Origin: Phenylobacterium sp.
GTDB lineage: Bacteria; Pseudomonadota; Alphaproteobacteria; Caulobacterales; Caulobacteraceae
Reading direction: 5' to 3'
Length of the DNA stretch: 64,000 nucleotides
Assembly (NCBI GenBank): GCA_004799545.1
Contig: SSMU01000005.1
Span: forward strand, 1 to 64,000
Shown here: positions 52,624 to 61,767 of the stretch, one piece after another
Numbering within the stretch: position 1 is the first letter of the stretch
Layout: every line of letters starts with the position of its first letter
The notes under the pieces: generated by a model
What the model was told of the DNA's origin: nothing
The model's database searches: none
The model's input: the letters and a program-made list of their open reading frames with translations, nothing else
Translations under genes and position numbers: made by a program

Positions 52624-53715
52624 TCAGTATACCGGCAAAGCGCCGGCGTGAGCCTCGAGATGACGACGGATGGACGCGCCGATGGCTTCTCCCAACTTCG
52701 GAGGGACGGCATTTCCGATCAGTGTGCCGAGGCGCGTGAAGTTAACCAGCTCGCCTGGCTTCAGGAACGCATACTCCTTGGGAAACGACTGGAGCAGCGC
52801 GGCCTCGCGCAGGCTAATAGCGCGGTCCTGCTCGGGATGCCCGAAACGTCCGTTTCCGAAACCGTAGCATTGGGTGGTGATCGTCGGCGCAGGCTTGGAC
52901 CACTCCATGCGCCCATAGACGGAGGGATAGGTTTTTCCCGTCGGACGTCGGTGGCACGGCGCGCGCAGCTCCACGGGCCAGTCGCGCCACGTACCCCCTG
53001 CGGTCGAAGCCGCGATCCGTTCCAGATTCTTCGGACTCAGGACCGACGCGGAATGCAGCGGATCGTCGATCGCGGATGCTCCCGCCGGAATGGATTCCAG
53101 ATGGCCGATCGCCTGTTTGACGGAAACATCGACCCGCTGTGGCTTGTCGAGCTCGATCGGCCCGAGGAGCGAGGCGAGCATGACCAACCGCTTCCGGCGC
53201 TGGGGGACGCCGTAGTCGGTACAATCCACCTCCCACGCCTTTACGTGATAGCCGGCCGCCTCGAGTGCATCGGTGAATTCCGTCCAGACGTCCTGCTTCG
53301 CGAGGCCAGCCACGTTTTCCATCGTGACGACATCCGGCAGCACTTCGAGCGCAAGCCGCTTGAATTGCCGCAACAGCATCCAGCGATCGTCCTTAGACTT
53401 GCGGCTCTGGGAATAGGTCGAGAATGGCTGGCACGGCGCGCAACCGGCCAGCACGCGGCGAGGCGCATCGCCGAACCAGGTATTCAGGTGTTCCGCGGCG
53501 ACATCGGTGACGTCGAGTTCCTGAAAGACGGCACCAGTATTCGTCTCTAGCGGGAATTTGCACGCAGGATCAAGATCCACGCCGGCTGCGACCGTCAGGC
53601 CTGCGGACTTCAGCCCGTACGCGAGGCCGCCGGCGCCGCAAAACAGGTCGATGGCCGTCGCGTCCATCGCCGACTTCGGTGCCTCGGCCACAGATGTCTG
53701 CGAATCAACTGACAT
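52624..53715 (-). CDS. DNA (cytosine-5) methyltransferase
   Basis: About 363 residues. Motif I DLFCGAGGLAYGL, motif IV GCAPCQPFSTYS with the catalytic Cys, motif VI VVTMENVAGL, motif VIII PQRRKRLV and motif X GNAVPP are present in order. A target-recognition domain lies before GKTYPSVYGRMEW. The site cannot be inferred. Together with Vsr just upstream it forms a Dcm-Vsr pair, and the nuclease genes that follow on the same strand suggest self-modification. Confidence 0.9.
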   Translation of the reverse strand: MSVDSQTSVAEAPKSAMDATAIDLFCGAGGLAYGLKSAGLTVAAGVDLDPACKFPLETNTGAVFQELDVTDVAAEHLNTWFGDAPRRVLAGCAPCQPFSTYSQSRKSKDDRWMLLRQFKRLALEVLPDVVTMENVAGLAKQDVWTEFTDALEAAGYHVKAWEVDCTDYGVPQRRKRLVMLASLLGPIELDKPQRVDVSVKQAIGHLESIPAGASAIDDPLHSASVLSPKNLERIAASTAGGTWRDWPVELRAPCHRRPTGKTYPSVYGRMEWSKPAPTITTQCYGFGNGRFGHPEQDRAISLREAALLQSFPKEYAFLKPGELVNFTRLGTLIGNAVPPKLGEAIGASIRRHLEAHAGALPVY

Positions 53716-53775
53716 TCTTCAAACCATTAACACAACCCACGGCACCTCCGGCGCAAACCGTAGGGCTCCCCGACC

Positions 53776-54243
53776 CTATTTCGGGGGTGCGTCAGTTTCG
53801 GTCGCGTTAACGACGCCATCGGGATACAGGACGGCTCGAAGACGCGAATCGAGCACCGCCGAATCTCGCGCCTCGCATTCCCAGATAGCTGCGACTCGCC
53901 AGCCCAACACCTGCAAATCGCGCTCATTGCGTCGATCTCTCTCGACGTTCGCCTCGAACTTGCTGGACCAGAACTGTGCGCGGGTTCGCGGACTCGTGGC
54001 GCGACGGCAACCTTCGTGCCGATGCCAGAAGCAGCCATGCACAAAGAGCGCTAGCCTGCGCGACGGAAAAACCAGGTCAGGCGTGCCGGGCAGATCGCGT
54101 CGATGAAGTCGGAAACGCGCGCCCAGCGCGTGCGCCGCGCAGCGCACCCGCATCTCCGGCAGCGTATTTCGGCCCTTCACCTTTGCCATCAAGGCCGACC
54201 GACGGGGGTCGATTAGGTTGGGGTCAGGTGTCGTAGCCTTCAT
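53776..54243 (-). CDS. vsr: Vsr very-short-patch repair endonuclease
   Basis: About 155 residues. RSALMAKVKGRNTLPEMRVR, LPGTPDLVFPSRRLALFVHG and CFWHRHEGCRRATSPRT contain the Vsr Asp and zinc-binding residues; DLQVLGWRVAAIWECEARD ends the fold. Vsr nicks at T:G mismatches made by deamination of 5-methylcytosine, matching the adjacent 5mC methyltransferase. Start chosen by family length; no Shine-Dalgarno sequence is apparent. Confidence 0.87.
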   Translation of the reverse strand: MKATTPDPNLIDPRRSALMAKVKGRNTLPEMRVRCAAHALGARFRLHRRDLPGTPDLVFPSRRLALFVHGCFWHRHEGCRRATSPRTRAQFWSSKFEANVERDRRNERDLQVLGWRVAAIWECEARDSAVLDSRLRAVLYPDGVVNATETDAPPK

Positions 54244-54625
54244 AGGAGAGCTATCTAGATCCGCGGGCGGGCCGACAAAATCCAAGATCCTCCTTCTTTC
54301 CGTAACACACAGCTCATCGCTCTGGGCTGAGTAGTAGCCACCTGCTTCGTCCGCTCTCAAACCAATCTTTCTCTGTTAGGGCACACGATCGCGAAAGGCT
54401 GCGACCTTAGCTGGGACTCTTTCGTGCGTCGCTACCGCCCCGCCAACGTCCGCAAGCGTCTGTGACGGACGCAGGACCCGCCTAGAGTGCCGTCGTAAAC
54501 CCGACCTTCCCAAGTCAGCGATCGATCAAGAGTCGTCGTTCCTGACGCCCGTCATCCTCGCCTAATCTGTATTCTCAGCAGCTCGATTTCGCATATCGAT
54601 CCACCGACCCATTCGGAACAAATGA
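54244..54625. other. gene-free gap of 382 bp between Vsr and RES genes
   Basis: No convincing open frame. It must hold the promoter for the leftward Vsr-Dcm block. A hairpin GCGTC/GACGC occurs near 54450 and the last 80 bp are more A+T-rich. I see no clear consensus promoter or repeat. Confidence 0.5.
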
Positions 54626-55111
54626 TCAACTGACTTTGATAAGCCGCGGGTCATAGGTCCACTTGCGAACCTTCCTGGCCGTAACGCCGCCAGCGTCAGG
54701 ATGCTGAGGATTGATCAGCACGTTTTGCTCCTCCGGCACGATGACCGATGGGACGAAAAGAAGTGCTGAACTTTTGCCTTTCAGCCAATTCGCGCCCAGA
54801 TCAATGCTAACCTTTCCCGGCGGCTCGGCGTCCCAGCCCACGGGAAGTGCGCCCACGTCGAAGACCTCAGCCTTGGACCAGACGTCGTCCGGTACATCGA
54901 TTTCGACCAAGTATCGGTTCAACGGCAGCCCACCCGCATTTAGATGGACGATCGTTTCGAGGCAGGCTAGCGCCCGCGCCGGCGAAGTGTAGACAACTGG
55001 CAGCCCAACGGGGTTCCAACGCCCCCCGTCCTTCTCGGCGCCCTTGCCGCCGAGGTCGTGCGCTTCGTACGCCGGCGTATCGGATCCGATACGCCAGAGA
55101 ACATGGCTCAA
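54626..55111 (-). CDS. RES-domain toxin (NAD+-targeting)
   Basis: About 161 residues. VLWRIGSDTPAYEAHDLGGK, GGRWNPVGLPVVYTSPARAL and ALACLETIVHL are the RES family motifs (Arg, Tyr, Glu of the NAD-binding pocket). RES toxins degrade NAD+ by phosphorolysis or hydrolysis. Overlaps the antitoxin stop by 4 bp. Confidence 0.87.
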   Translation of the reverse strand: MSHVLWRIGSDTPAYEAHDLGGKGAEKDGGRWNPVGLPVVYTSPARALACLETIVHLNAGGLPLNRYLVEIDVPDDVWSKAEVFDVGALPVGWDAEPPGKVSIDLGANWLKGKSSALLFVPSVIVPEEQNVLINPQHPDAGGVTARKVRKWTYDPRLIKVS

Positions 55112-55677
55112 GCGTAGGCCCCGCTCTGCATCCGAGCGAGAGTTGTGGAAACCAAAGCCTGGCCTTCCATGGTGTCCATCAGCTCGACCGGTGCGGCGCC
55201 GCCGAATGCCGGCAGCGGCTCATTAAGCCATCGGGCCGTCCAAAGCTTGGCGTTGAAGCCTTCCGGATTGCCGGATTCCTCGACCATGGCCTGCACTTGG
55301 CCGATTAGCTTGGCGAGACCGAGGAAGCGTTCGCTGACATCCGGAGCCAATACCTCCGAATTCTTCACCTTGCGATTGAAGGTGGAAACCGGGACATGAA
55401 CGAGCCAGCCGGCGGTGTTGATCGGCATATCCAAGTCCGCGATGATCTGCTTCGCCTGAGCGGCTGGCAGACCTTCTTTGACCATTCTTATCCGTTCCAA
55501 TGGTCCTGCAAGGAAAATACGTTTGTAGTTCATCTCCGGAAGGGTGAGGGCGCGCCTCTGCGCAACGATTTCGGCTCGCTTCGCCGCAAGCGCGGCTTTC
55601 TGCCGGGGGGTTAATGCCTTCCGCGGGCCTCGGGGACCTGGCGCCTTCGCGCGAGGGGCTTGATTAGCAGCAACCAT
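55108..55677 (-). CDS. Xre/MbcA/ParS-type antitoxin
   Basis: About 189 residues. A basic, Pro/Ala-rich N-terminus is followed by an Xre-like domain (ADLDMPINTAGWLVHVPVST) and the C-terminal toxin-binding segment (LIGQVQAMVEESGNPEGFNA then WLNEPLPAFGG). The C-terminal signature is typical of RES-Xre antitoxins. AAGGAG precedes the ATG and lies inside the first operator repeat, so repressor binding would cover the ribosome site DNA. Confidence 0.83.
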   Translation of the reverse strand: MVAANQAPRAKAPGPRGPRKALTPRQKAALAAKRAEIVAQRRALTLPEMNYKRIFLAGPLERIRMVKEGLPAAQAKQIIADLDMPINTAGWLVHVPVSTFNRKVKNSEVLAPDVSERFLGLAKLIGQVQAMVEESGNPEGFNAKLWTARWLNEPLPAFGGAAPVELMDTMEGQALVSTTLARMQSGAYA

Positions 55678-55681
55678 GATC

Positions 55682-55715
55682 GCTCCTTTGAGCGAACAGA
55701 TAGCTCATTTGAGCG
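55682..55715 (-). promoter_or_regulatory. tandem operator of the RES-Xre pair
   Basis: Two related 13-bp boxes, GCTCCTTTGAGCG (55682-55694) and GCTCATTTGAGCG (55703-55715), have centres 21 bp apart, two helical turns. The second contains a perfect GCTCA-TT-TGAGC palindrome. They directly precede the antitoxin start. Confidence 0.65.
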
Positions 55716-55769
55716 TAAAATGCCAGAGGCGCATGTTTGTCCGCGAGCCAAAGTCAAACCGCGGCGCTG

Positions 55770-56492
55770 CTACCTGCTACTCTCGCTCATGACATGCCTG
55801 GCGGTCTGGTCAGGCCTCGGCCGCCTGACGTACCGCATATAGGCCGTGGCCAGCACCAGCGCCGAGCCGTAGTCCAGCGTGACGCCCTCGACCTCTAGTC
55901 GCGCTGTCCACAACATTCTGGACATCCCCCAACGCACCGTCTCGAACTGGTTCTGCCGACGCAGCCATCGCCAGTAGCTCATCCCCTGATGCAGTTCGCT
56001 GACTTCGTGGCAGAGCGGACAGAGAAGATGGATGTTCGACAGTTCATCCTGACCGCCCCACACGCGGGCGACGATATGGCTGCGGTCGGTCGGAACATCC
56101 CAGAGCATGCCGCAGGCGAAGCAGTAGTCGGCTTCAAGGCATTCCTCCGGCGAGTCGAACTTGCGCCACGGTTTGCGCCAGAGGCAGTCCGCCCAGAAGG
56201 AGCGTATGGCCACCCGCATGAAGCGTTTGCGACGCGTCTGGTTGATCGCCGCCGTATCTTCGATGTTGCGCCAGAGACCCGTGCTCCAGATCGGGCGAGA
56301 ATGAATGCGCCTGGGTGTACGGAGGACCAGGGCGCGGGCGCGCCAAGTCTTACAGACGCCCAGTTCCTGTCCCTCGCCCATCGGGGTGATCGGCGCCAGA
56401 GCACGCAGCCGCTCGACCAGGCATTCGGCGCTCACCTGCGCAGATCGACCAATGGCGCCGGCTTGTGCGGCCCAGATGCTCGACTCTAGCAT
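55770..56492 (-). CDS. HNH endonuclease-like protein
   Basis: About 240 residues if it starts at 56492; later in-frame Met codons are possible. The motif region is YCFACGMLWDVPTDRSHIVA, GGQDELSNIHLLCPLCHEVS, with H (RSHIV), N (SNIHLL), and H (CHE) and a Cys pair. The N-terminal half is basic. Its ATG faces the NACHT ATG 6 bp away, an unusually tight divergent pair. Confidence 0.7.
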   Translation of the reverse strand: MLESSIWAAQAGAIGRSAQVSAECLVERLRALAPITPMGEGQELGVCKTWRARALVLRTPRRIHSRPIWSTGLWRNIEDTAAINQTRRKRFMRVAIRSFWADCLWRKPWRKFDSPEECLEADYCFACGMLWDVPTDRSHIVARVWGGQDELSNIHLLCPLCHEVSELHQGMSYWRWLRRQNQFETVRWGMSRMLWTARLEVEGVTLDYGSALVLATAYMRYVRRPRPDQTARHVMSESSR

Positions 56493-56498
56493 GGGCGC

Positions 56499-59400
56499 AT
56501 GCCCTCGCCCGATCTCAACTACCTGACCTCCGAGCTATCGCCCTACATGCAAGAGGTTCTGAGCAAGGCGGGTCAAGAAGTTGCTGCCGACCTGATCGCA
56601 AAAGGTATGGAAGCCCTCGTGAAGGGCGCGGGGCGCGGTGCCCGCTCGATCGCGATTTCACTGCGGAACCGGCTTCGCTCATCGAACCAAAGCAAGGAGG
56701 CTCTCGAGTTCTTCACCGAGGCATGGGCGCAGGCTGGCGACGGACCGGAGCGCGAAGCGGCGATACGAAAGCTGCTTGAAACCGATCCGCAGTTCGCCAC
56801 CTCGGCGTCAGCGCTGATTCAGCGGCGGGACTACGCGGTGGCTCTGCGGGACTGCGCCGCTGAGCTGCCCGTCGCCGGCCTTGAGACCTCCGTATCACTC
56901 CCCGATTTCTATGTCCCCTTGCCGCTCCTCGCCGAGAATTCAGATGGCAAGCGTCCCGAGAAGGTGGACGCCGCGCATCTGGCCCTTGAGGGCAACCACC
57001 TAGTTATCAGCGAAGCGGGTGGAGGGAAGTCCAGCCTCCTGCGGAGTCTCGCCTTTCACGAAGCCTCCCAGCTACTGGATGACAGTACGGCGCTGGCCTT
57101 TGATCAGCTTCGGCTTCCCGTGCTGATGCATGCGCGGGCGATGCTGAGCGCCGCCGACTTTTCCTCAGCTCTGAGGCTCGGCGCCATAGAGGCGCTGGGC
57201 ACATTCCTCAGAACCCCTTTGCCAGCGGACTTCTTCGCTCCTGGTGCAGCGGAGGGGCACAGGCGTTGGCTGGTTCTCATCGATGGCCTGGACGAATTGG
57301 ATGAGAAAGACCGCGACCGGCTTCTCCGGGTCGTTGCGTCCCATGCGACCCGCGGCGATGCGTTCCACTTCGTTCTGACCGGTCGCTCCGAAGTCCTGGC
57401 CAACAGTCTTCCTATCGAAGGTTTTGGCCGATGGTCCATCGCCCCACTGGATGAAGGGGAACGGCTTTCCCTGATCGACAGATATCTGACGGATCAAAAG
57501 CTCCGGCAGACGTTCGCGAGCAGCATCGGGGCCGGCCCCTTCGCCTACATCACGCAGCGGCCCCTGTTCCTCGTAATGTCAGCCACACTGTTCGCGGACA
57601 CCGGCGAACTCTTCGGGCGAAAAGCCGATCTCCTGGAGCATTTTTCAGTGTTCCTGTGTGGGAAGGTCGTGGGCGACGTTGCCGAGCGCCGCGACCCCCT
57701 CCTGCAGATCCTTCGCCTGGTAGCGACTAAGGCGGATACACGCAGGGCGCTCCTGTTGCGTCACCGGCCTCTCATTGAGGGACTGGTCGGGGCCATGAGC
57801 ACCATTGCCCTTGAGCGTGAACTCGACAGGTTGCTGCTCCGAACCGGCCTCATACGGAAAGTGGGCGAACGGTATCGCTTCTCGCACGATGTTCTGAGGT
57901 CGTATTTCGCAGCGCTGAAACTTTCGGACCGGCATCAGCCGGGAGCGGAGACCCTTAAGACACTGGATCCTTTTACGACTGGCTGGGAGACGATTTCCCT
58001 GCTGGGTCAGATCTGGAGCGCGCGTGGTCTGGATGTGGAGCTGCTGGTCAGATCGCTTCTCGAGTTCGGCGAAGGAGGTCTACGCTGCGCGACCGAGTTG
58101 ATTGCTGCCACGCCAGCGATCTCGGACATACCCGCTGTCAGAATCGCGGAACAGCTGCTCCGTGAAGCGCGAGAGACTGGTCCGACATTCCGGGCGGGCG
58201 AGCTTCTGCCGATATTGGCTCGTGAACGCAAGGCCGTTGCCTTCAAGCTCTACAACCAACTCTATTCGGAAGAATACACTGACCGAACCTTTATTTCGGA
58301 ATGTCTCCTCGATGCCGGTCTTGAGGACGAAGCCATAGAGCACCTGTTGTGGCTCGCCGACGATGCGGAAGGCTATTCCCCTGATCGCGTTCGCGCCGCA
58401 GAGCTCTTGCTGAAACATGGCCATCCCGAAGAGGCGCTCAGCGCGCTTCGGGATGTTGCAAGTAATGGGGACGAACATTGGGCCGTCGTTGATGCCGCGA
58501 TGCAGCTCTATCGGCTTGAAAGAACCGAGGCGAACAAGATGCAGCTGGCGGACCTGCTGGCGAGTGAGCCAGGTCCGCACGAGTCAGTGTTCATGAGCAC
58601 CTTCGCGGAACTGGTCGCCTTGGGAGAGTTGGATCTGGCCCTTCCCAGATTGAGGGCCGCAGCATCTGCGGAGCTGAAGGAAAAGGGCTGGGGGACGCGC
58701 GATGACGCGATTGAAGCCGCCGTCGCCATAGGTAAGCATCATGACAGGAACGAGGGCAAGCAACTACTCGAAGCGCTCCTCCGAGACGCGAAGGAATTAC
58801 GCCAGGAGGCCGACGTAATCAGCGCGATTGCCGAACTGGGTTTCGATGAACAGGCGCGGACTGAAATACGTCAAAGTCTCACCCGGCATCCGCTCGCAAT
58901 TGAAGACTACAGCCTTAAATTGTTGAGCAAGCTCGGCCTGACCGATGTGGCGCAGGCGACGCTAGAGAAGGTGCTGGAAGAGCGGCTCAGCGATCCCAGA
59001 ATACGTTCCCACGAGATTATCAGGCTCGTCGAACAAGCGCCCGGCGACGCCAGCCGGAGCCGGCTTGCGAACATTCTGCGCAGACATTTGCCAGAGCGCA
59101 GAGATCCCAGACTGGTGACCTGCCTGGCGACCCTTGGGGCCACCGAAGAAGCTCGTGAACGCCTAAAGGGATATCTTGAGGCCCCAGACATCAGCGAGCA
59201 GGTGGATGCTGCCGGGGAGCTGTGCGCACTCGGCGAACAGACGATAGGTATCCGGCGTCTGCGCAGGATCGTCCGCAGAACAGACCTTTCTCCCACTCTT
59301 CGCATATCGGCCGCCTACGCGCTTAAGCGGGCGGGTCTGCTACGGCTCGCCGCCTTCTCCTTCGCGCGCATAGCGAACGATGAAACCCTGGGTATTCACC

Positions 59401-61433
59401 GGCGCACGTCGGCGGCGATCAGCTTCGACAAGCTTCTCCACGAGCGAAACGATCTCGTCTGGCACAGCCTGATGCGGGTCCTGACGGACAAGGATCGGCG
59501 CGTTGCAGACCGCGTCGAGGCCGGCGAAGCTCTTCTGACAATCGATGGCGACGACGGCTACGACGACATCGTCTTTCCCGAAATCGAGGCCATCCTGGAC
59601 GAGGAGATTTCGGACGCAGAGGCGCTGGTGGTAGGAGGCTCCCTGGGCCTTCGAGGCTGGCGCTTGCAGGATATGCCGAAGGTTCGTTCGGTGCTCACCT
59701 CCTCAAAGGTGGGCCTGGGCTTCCGGATAGACACCATGCGCACCCTCAGCCTTCACGACCGCGCCCCGGAGGTTCGCCCCCTTCTGCGCGCGATCGCATC
59801 GGCGGCCGAGACGCCGGCCAAGTATGCGATTGAAGCCGCGGGGGTTCTGAGCCGGTCGGCCCGAGATCGCGGAACGCTAACAAGCCTCGCTGCGGACATC
59901 ACCCTTCCGCCCGCATGGCGCCTGGCGGCGATCCGCGAGCGGCGGCCGCACATGCCCTCGCGCGACCTGCTTCGGCTGGCACGCGACGAATCGGCCTCCA
60001 TCGAGCACCGGGTAGAGGCTCTGAATGAGCTCTCAACATCGGCGGAAACCTTACGCAATCGCGCGCTCTCAAGGATGGCCAGGACCCTTAGTTTGACCTT
60101 TTGGGAATGGCTGAAGATCGCAGAGGCAGCGGGTCAGGCCGGCCTGCAACCGCTGCGGAAGAAGGCGCTGAGAGCAGCGCGGGCCGACTCTCCGCTTTCA
60201 ATCGGCGAGCGGCTTGCCCTGGCAAAGGAACACCAATCGTCTGGCAATGACTCCATCGTCCGTGCCCTCGTTAAAGAGATGCTGGCGCTGCCGATTTCAA
60301 TGTGGGTGCATTGCGACGACGGCGAGGAAGCCCTGACCTTCTGCACGCAGTTTGAACCCACTGCATCCATCCTCCTTATCAAGGCGCTGCTACGCTCAGA
60401 GGAGACAAGCTGGCACGACATCCGGGCATGGCTAGCCATCCTGATCGAGCGGACCAGCGAAGCGGAGGCCCTGGCGGTTGCAGAGCCGCTTTTCCTCGAG
60501 CTGAGCAGCTCAATACGCGAGGCGGGCACCGAAGATTTCGGATGGCCGGAGATCGCCGCCGGACTGATTGAGGCCGGCTGGTTCGACGACTACGACACCC
60601 TGCTGACCCTCGGCGCGAACGAAGAGCGCTGGCTGGGTGAGCGGGTCCATGCTTACGGCTTGGTGATCAGGCATGCGCCGATCTCATCCCCTGCCTGGCG
60701 GACTGCCGAAACGGCGCTGGAAAAGCTGGGACAAGAGGAGGCGATCCCAGCGCGCGATCGCAGCTATGCAGCTCGCCGTCTGCGCAACCTTGGGCTTGAA
60801 CAGCGGGCCGAACGCCTGTTCGAAACTGACGCTGAGGGTTCACCACAAGAAGACCCGGAACCGTTGGCCAGGGCGCGGCGTCTAAACGATCTTGGCCGAC
60901 TGGATGAGGCCGAATCCCTGCTCAGGTCGGCAGCCCCCGAAGCACTCTTCTCAGGCTTCCTGTTTGACCAAGATCGGGAACTGCTCCGCTCTACGCTCGG
61001 CGATGATTTTGTGGAATCCAGGATGCGCGAGAAGGTCCTCGCGAATGACGATCCCTACGACCAGCTATGGCGCGCCACCGAGATCGTCGAGAGGACCGGC
61101 GACCGGGATCTGCTGAAACTACTCCACGACCGCGCCGCGGACGAGAATGCCGACCCGGACGAGCGGCTGGAAGCCATCGGCGGCCTGGAGCAGCTTGGCT
61201 TCAGGGTGCTTTCACGCGACCTGCTTGCAGGGCTGGATCTCCAGGGCTTGGATCCCGCCCGGGCGGCGAACCAGCTGATCTGCGCGGGGCGAAAGGCGGA
61301 TGCGGTCGCCCTGCTTTCGGCGACACCCCACGCACGCTGCGATGACGAGCACTACCTTCGGAAAGTCATGTCTGACCTCGGCTTGCAGTGCGAACTTGCC
61401 TCGCCCTTACAGGTGGAAGCTGTGCCGGCCTGA
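56499..61433 (+). CDS. NACHT/STAND-type large defence-like protein
   Basis: About 1,644 residues. The N-terminal 110 residues are helical and of unknown effector type. NACHT: Walker A SEAGGGKSSLL (about 171-180), Walker B RWLVLIDGLDELDEKD (about 256-269), then HFVLTGRSEVL (sensor). From about 480 onward the sequence is a long array of TPR/HEAT-like helical repeats (for example ISAAYALKRAGLLRLAAFSF), more than 1,100 residues, presumably a phage-protein sensor as in Avs/bNACHT proteins. Less G+C-rich than the flanking chromosome. Divergent from an HNH gene. Confidence 0.82.
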   Translation: MPSPDLNYLTSELSPYMQEVLSKAGQEVAADLIAKGMEALVKGAGRGARSIAISLRNRLRSSNQSKEALEFFTEAWAQAGDGPEREAAIRKLLETDPQFATSASALIQRRDYAVALRDCAAELPVAGLETSVSLPDFYVPLPLLAENSDGKRPEKVDAAHLALEGNHLVISEAGGGKSSLLRSLAFHEASQLLDDSTALAFDQLRLPVLMHARAMLSAADFSSALRLGAIEALGTFLRTPLPADFFAPGAAEGHRRWLVLIDGLDELDEKDRDRLLRVVASHATRGDAFHFVLTGRSEVLANSLPIEGFGRWSIAPLDEGERLSLIDRYLTDQKLRQTFASSIGAGPFAYITQRPLFLVMSATLFADTGELFGRKADLLEHFSVFLCGKVVGDVAERRDPLLQILRLVATKADTRRALLLRHRPLIEGLVGAMSTIALERELDRLLLRTGLIRKVGERYRFSHDVLRSYFAALKLSDRHQPGAETLKTLDPFTTGWETISLLGQIWSARGLDVELLVRSLLEFGEGGLRCATELIAATPAISDIPAVRIAEQLLREARETGPTFRAGELLPILARERKAVAFKLYNQLYSEEYTDRTFISECLLDAGLEDEAIEHLLWLADDAEGYSPDRVRAAELLLKHGHPEEALSALRDVASNGDEHWAVVDAAMQLYRLERTEANKMQLADLLASEPGPHESVFMSTFAELVALGELDLALPRLRAAASAELKEKGWGTRDDAIEAAVAIGKHHDRNEGKQLLEALLRDAKELRQEADVISAIAELGFDEQARTEIRQSLTRHPLAIEDYSLKLLSKLGLTDVAQATLEKVLEERLSDPRIRSHEIIRLVEQAPGDASRSRLANILRRHLPERRDPRLVTCLATLGATEEARERLKGYLEAPDISEQVDAAGELCALGEQTIGIRRLRRIVRRTDLSPTLRISAAYALKRAGLLRLAAFSFARIANDETLGIHRRTSAAISFDKLLHERNDLVWHSLMRVLTDKDRRVADRVEAGEALLTIDGDDGYDDIVFPEIEAILDEEISDAEALVVGGSLGLRGWRLQDMPKVRSVLTSSKVGLGFRIDTMRTLSLHDRAPEVRPLLRAIASAAETPAKYAIEAAGVLSRSARDRGTLTSLAADITLPPAWRLAAIRERRPHMPSRDLLRLARDESASIEHRVEALNELSTSAETLRNRALSRMARTLSLTFWEWLKIAEAAGQAGLQPLRKKALRAARADSPLSIGERLALAKEHQSSGNDSIVRALVKEMLALPISMWVHCDDGEEALTFCTQFEPTASILLIKALLRSEETSWHDIRAWLAILIERTSEAEALAVAEPLFLELSSSIREAGTEDFGWPEIAAGLIEAGWFDDYDTLLTLGANEERWLGERVHAYGLVIRHAPISSPAWRTAETALEKLGQEEAIPARDRSYAARRLRNLGLEQRAERLFETDAEGSPQEDPEPLARARRLNDLGRLDEAESLLRSAAPEALFSGFLFDQDRELLRSTLGDDFVESRMREKVLANDDPYDQLWRATEIVERTGDRDLLKLLHDRAADENADPDERLEAIGGLEQLGFRVLSRDLLAGLDLQGLDPARAANQLICAGRKADAVALLSATPHARCDDEHYLRKVMSDLGLQCELASPLQVEAVPA

Positions 61434-61579
61434 TCTTCCCGCGCTATTTCGCACAACACTACATCGGGGATGAGGTCACCTGCCTGACTTGACGGGGTTC
61501 TTTGGCGAGAGGCTGACCGCGCGAGCTAATAGACGGTGAGCGCGCCACCCGAGGAGAGCTTGGTCAAAGCCTGCGTAAA

Positions 61580-61594
61580 GTTCTCTTTTTGTTC
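61580..61594 (+). promoter_or_regulatory. LexA (SOS) box, GTTC-N7-GTTC
   Basis: GTTC-TCTTTTT-GTTC, a perfect match to the alphaproteobacterial LexA consensus, ending exactly at the -35 hexamer of the next promoter. The position fits repression by blocking RNA polymerase. Confidence 0.75.
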
Positions 61595-61623
61595 TTGACA
61601 TCCGCGCGCGTTTTTGCGACAAT
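61595..61623 (+). promoter_or_regulatory. sigma-70 promoter
   Basis: TTGACA (61595-61600), 17-bp spacer, GACAAT (61618-61623). The -35 is perfect and the -10 differs from TATAAT at the first and third positions. It directs transcription to the gene pair at 61768. The remaining part of the 334-bp gap 61434-61767 contains only the leader. Confidence 0.7.
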
Positions 61624-61767
61624 ATGCGTAGCGTGCAGGTCTGCGCTTTGAGCGGCTTTGTCCGCTCGACCGAGCCCTGTCGGCACGCTCACTCCCGAAA
61701 CCACAGGCTGTCCAGCGCCGCCCGATAAGGGCGCAGCGCGCGACAGCCATGTCCGAAAGGAAGAAGC

